From Rhinopomastus cyanomelas (lineage: Eukaryota; Chordata; Aves; Bucerotiformes; Rhinopomastidae): 64,000 nt of DNA. Each line of letters opens with the position of its first letter. Position 1 is the stretch's first letter. Position numbers and translations under genes: made by a program. Shown in pieces: positions 61,401-64,000 of the stretch. The notes under the pieces are model-generated. The model saw only the letters and a list, made by a program, of their open reading frames with translations, was not told the DNA's origin and searched no databases. The stretch lies in contig VXBP01008288.1 in NCBI GenBank assembly GCA_013400115.1, positions 63,275-127,274 on the forward strand. The letters are read 5' to 3'.

Positions 61401-64000
61401 TGTACTGTTGCAGCAGCTTGATTCTTTCTTGCATGTGACTTGAGTAGTTGGTATGGTTAAATACAAAATTTGTAACTTTGTTATATAGAAATTTCTTTTA
61501 TTATTTATGTCTCTATTGAGTAAATTGTTTACTTTGATAATGTCTTTTAGGTTAGATCATCTTGTCAGTTGTATAGTCATGATATTTGATATTGTGTTTT
61601 CTCCAAGTACTGTTTACCCGACATAAATGACCCAGATTTTAATTAAAATATAATTCTTTCTTTGTTGCTATCCCCATCTTTATGTATTTAGCTAATATCT
61701 TATTTAAGACTTAATATATTGGGCTTTTTCACCACAGACTCTGTCATAACTAAAGCTCTTTTTCTTTTTAGCAACAGAAACTGCACAACAACTCAAGAAG
61801 ACTGCCGGAGTGCCTTTCCATGCCAAAGGCAGGGGACTGGTCAAAAAGATAGATACAACAAGTATGACACCATTTCATCACTTCCCAGAAAGAAAAACCG
61901 ATAAAATAGTATTGATGAAGAATAAAATTACCATCTAGCTTTTATAAAAACTTACTTGCTTTTGAAGCAAAGGATTTTTCCCATTCTGCCTGCCTCTCTC
62001 GTGATATTTAAATGTTTCTGACATGTCTTGTCAGAAAGAACAAGAGTGTGGGCTCTTTCTTAAATGGCAAGTGTATCTGACAGGCTTCTAAAATGTACAC
62101 AGCTAGGTGATCATTGCCTGTAGACTTTGGTAAGAATTTAATTTGCATCACTTCCAGAGTAACTTCTGACTAAGCAGTGTTGCTCCAGAAGTGAGCGGGG
62201 TAGATCCCAATGATCCGCTGTGCTTTTTGAAATGCTGTGAAGTTGACTACCTTGTATTTGTACAATATTGCATTGAGGAAGAAGGGACAGTGTGCTCTCT
62301 TCAGCCAGGGCAGTGGCTTCTGCTTAATAGGCATGGGTAAGATTTTTCAGCTTTGCATTGAGAGTAGTTTGCATGGGGAATTTAGATCAGATTTTAGAAT
62401 AAATTTCTTTACCAAGATTTACCTAAAGAATGGCGGAACATTGGAACAGACAGCCCAAGTGAGTACTGGAGTCACCATCCCTGGAGGCATTCAAAAAATG
62501 TGTGGCACTTCAGGACATGGTTTAGTGTGCATGGTGATCTGACTTAATGGTCTGAGGGGTGTTTTCCAACCTTAATGACCGTGTGATTCTGAGATTTCTA
62601 CTTTTTGTTGAAGTTGCTGAGCTACTTGAACTTTCTTAATACATTATTTTTTTACAAGGAGCAAGAGGAGTGTTCAAATTTAGTTATGTACTTTGGATCA
62701 CTGCACAGGCTTAACTCTCTTGACCACCAATATGGTGCTGAACTGTAAAACTTACGATTTCTTGTTGTGGTGGTTAGAACCTATGAAGTACTTTGTGCAA
62801 GTGCTATTCAAGATGTTTTGAGCACTAGGATTTGGCCACATGTTCATGTAGGAAATGCAAAAGGTGTCATACACTAAAAATTGTTGTAGTATAGGAATAA
62901 GACTATTGAGTCGTCTTGGTATTCTTTTTAGCTGTTGAACAGAAAGTTTTTAGACTCTGCTTCAAATGCCAGGTGGTCTCTAGAAATATGAGTTATAGGA
63001 CCAGCTGACATTGACTGTCCTGAAACTTACATCAGTCACAGAGGATTGTATTAGGGTAAAAAGATTGACAATATAGCACAGAGGGATGCAGTGTGTCTTA
63101 ACCTCAAACTAGAATTCTGCGTTTATCTTCAAATTGTACGATATAATAACATTATCAGGAGGCTCAAAGACCTGATAGGTATTTATATGTCCCCCTAAAT
63201 TTTTAGCAACTCATTAAATAATTCTGTCTGTAGTGATTGCATTAAGTGTGAGCTAGAAGGGTAACAGTGTAAAATTGGTGGGGAAAACAACTTTGTAAAG
63301 CGTAGCAGATTCTACTGAGTGTTGAGACAACAGACTTTTGTTTGCAATATAGACCCAAATTGGAACCTCCTCCTTGTGCAAATAGTAGCTTCAGAATTTC
63401 AGACCCCTGTGTGAAGCAGTAAATTTATTCTCCAGTACATTACAAGCCCTTAGCCCTGCGGATCTTGATGAAGTACAATTTTACCAAGTAACTAGATCTT
63501 AAGTTCAAAGAGCAGCTTTGGCAATTGAGAACATTCATGCCCACTACTTATGTATTCAAGATTTGTGTGTTGTAAGTAAAATACTAGTGTATGTAGGCAA
63601 ATTATATTGTGATAGCATGTACCTCTTTGATTGCTGTGTTGTCAACCATGTGTGTGGCAAGCAGTATCATAGAGATTGGCTCTTAACCCCTTGTTTAAAG
63701 GGTAAAATCTAATCTGACCTTTAGAGGAACATGTAGTGTGCTATAGACAGTTCCACTTTATGAAATTAAAGGGAAGAGTGGGAATGTATGTGTTAAGAAG
63801 GAAAAAGCTGAAGAACTCTATATTTATGTTTATTAGTTAGAACAAATAAATATTAGTTTTTGCCTTTTTATCTTCCCTAAGCCCCACTCAAAGGAATACC
63901 AAAACAAGCTCCATTCAGGAGTACTTCAGCACCTAGTGTATTTAGTCCTTCTGGAAACAGAACTCCTATTCCTCCTTCCAGAACACCTTTGCGTAAAGAA
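52278..64000 (+). CDS. NELFA: NELFA, negative elongation factor complex subunit A (5' part, exons 1-5, runs off the window)
   Basis: NELF-A is a subunit of the nuclear NELF complex, which with DSIF holds RNA polymerase II in promoter-proximal pausing. Five coding exons join in frame: 52278-52487, 59484-59655, 60738-60899, 61772-61861 and 63882-64000+. All junctions are GT-AG and all phases agree. The product begins MASMRESDTGLWLHNKLGST and contains DSDPWVLMVADILKSFPDTG, LPLECQYLNKNALTTLAGPL and VPFHAKGRG, all close to mammalian NELF-A as I recall it. About 251 of roughly 530 residues are visible, covering the N-terminal region that binds NELF-C and part of the region with hepatitis delta antigen homology. 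Intron 1 is about 7.0 kb; introns 2-4 are about 1.1, 0.9 and 2.0 kb. The start at 52278 has a strong context (A at -3, G at +4). The C-terminal half and 3' end are outside the window. Confidence 0.97.
52488..59483. other. NELFA: NELFA intron 1
   Basis: About 7.0 kb between donor GTGAG and a strong polypyrimidine tract plus TTAG. No repeat or embedded gene was recognised apart from the end of the CpG island. Confidence 0.85.
59484..59655 (+). CDS. NELFA: NELFA coding exon 2
   Basis: It follows a long pyrimidine tract and TTAG acceptor at 59480-59483 and encodes MKGALTEIIQLATLDSDPWV onward to GELREK. The donor is GTAAGG at 59656. The exon ends with one base of the next codon (phase 1), giving a valine at the junction with exon 3. 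Confidence 0.96.
59656..60737. other. NELFA: NELFA intron 2
   Basis: About 1.1 kb. A 125-codon frame at 59959-60336 has no recognisable family and no exon context. Confidence 0.8.
60738..60899 (+). CDS. NELFA: NELFA coding exon 3
   Basis: The acceptor is ATGCAG at 60732-60737. The exon encodes (V)SECETSTMLPLECQY, then the conserved NKNALTTLAGPLTPPVKHFQ stretch and a basic segment ending AELLQK. The donor is GTAAGT at 60900. Length is 162 bases, entering and leaving in phase 1. The basic LKRKPKS patch (about residues 168-174) fits the RNA-binding character of this part of the protein. Confidence 0.96.
61772..61861 (+). CDS. NELFA: NELFA coding exon 4
   Basis: The acceptor is CTTTTTAG, ending at 61771. 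The exon encodes (S)TETAQQLKKTAGVPFHAKG and RGLVKKIDT(T), with donor GTATGA at 61862. It is 90 bases long, phase 1 in and out. If the donor were ignored, an apparent 61-residue frame would run on into the intron. Confidence 0.94.
62355..62600 (+). mobile_element. Decayed CR1 LINE 3' fragment in NELFA intron 4
   Basis: TTTAGATCAGATTTTAGAAT then AAATTTCTTTACCAAGATTT, a CAGACAGCCCAAGTGAG segment and TTTTCCAACCTTAATGACC with TGTGATTCTGAG follow CR1 order. It is more diverged than most copies here. Confidence 0.82.
63882..64000 (+). CDS. NELFA: NELFA coding exon 5 (partial)
   Basis: The acceptor is CTTCCCTAAG, ending at 63881. The frame reads (T)PLKGIPKQAPFRSTSAPSVF, then SPSGNRTPIPPSRTPLRKE, up to the window edge. 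This is the proline- and serine-rich stretch after the N-terminal domain of NELF-A. The exon is cut by the window boundary. Confidence 0.93.

Noticed and set aside
1..64000. CRISPR arrays, bacterial operons, phage, rRNA or tRNA genes
   Set aside because: None seen. The window is vertebrate nuclear DNA, and no cloverleaf or rRNA signature was recognised.

Overview
The window is vertebrate nuclear DNA, almost certainly from a bird. CR1 LINE fragments with the avian 3' tail (ATTCTATG/ATTCTGTGA-type repeats) are scattered throughout. Introns are long and obey GT-AG, a CpG island sits at the only housekeeping promoter, and the protein-coding exons are short and match vertebrate genes. I cannot name the species from sequence alone.

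Right end (about 51.6-64 kb, plus strand): the 5' half of NELFA, subunit A of the negative elongation factor complex. A CpG island with several YY1-type motifs leads into exon 1 at 52278. Exons 2-5 follow, and the gene runs off the window in exon 5. About 251 residues are encoded here.

Left half (about 4-24.4 kb, minus strand): NICOL1 (human C4orf48), a small secreted neuropeptide-like protein. It is rebuilt here from three small coding exons (22075-21952, 20569-20481, 14721-14650) plus an inferred noncoding leader exon near 24.2-24.3 kb. The spliced product is 94 residues, with a signal peptide and four cysteines. NELFA and NICOL1 are divergent, as in mammals.

About 10 kb downstream of the NICOL1 stop codon, on the same strand, lies a second promoter, leader exon and signal-peptide exon of the same design (about 4640-4153). 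It has the same leader-exon donor, the same phase-1 donor after an IPAE motif, and the same RFX X-box-like promoter element. This looks like the 5' part of a tandem NICOL1 paralogue whose later exons would lie beyond the left edge. It is the most interesting observation in the window.

The 27 kb between the NICOL1 leader exon and the NELFA promoter, and the NICOL1 introns, hold no convincing further gene. They contain CR1 copies of different ages, relics resembling MIR, L2 and ancient CR1/L3, two LTR-like TATA/AATAAA cassettes, and otherwise unassigned sequence. Open reading frames there are short, lack splice or family support, and often lie inside CR1.
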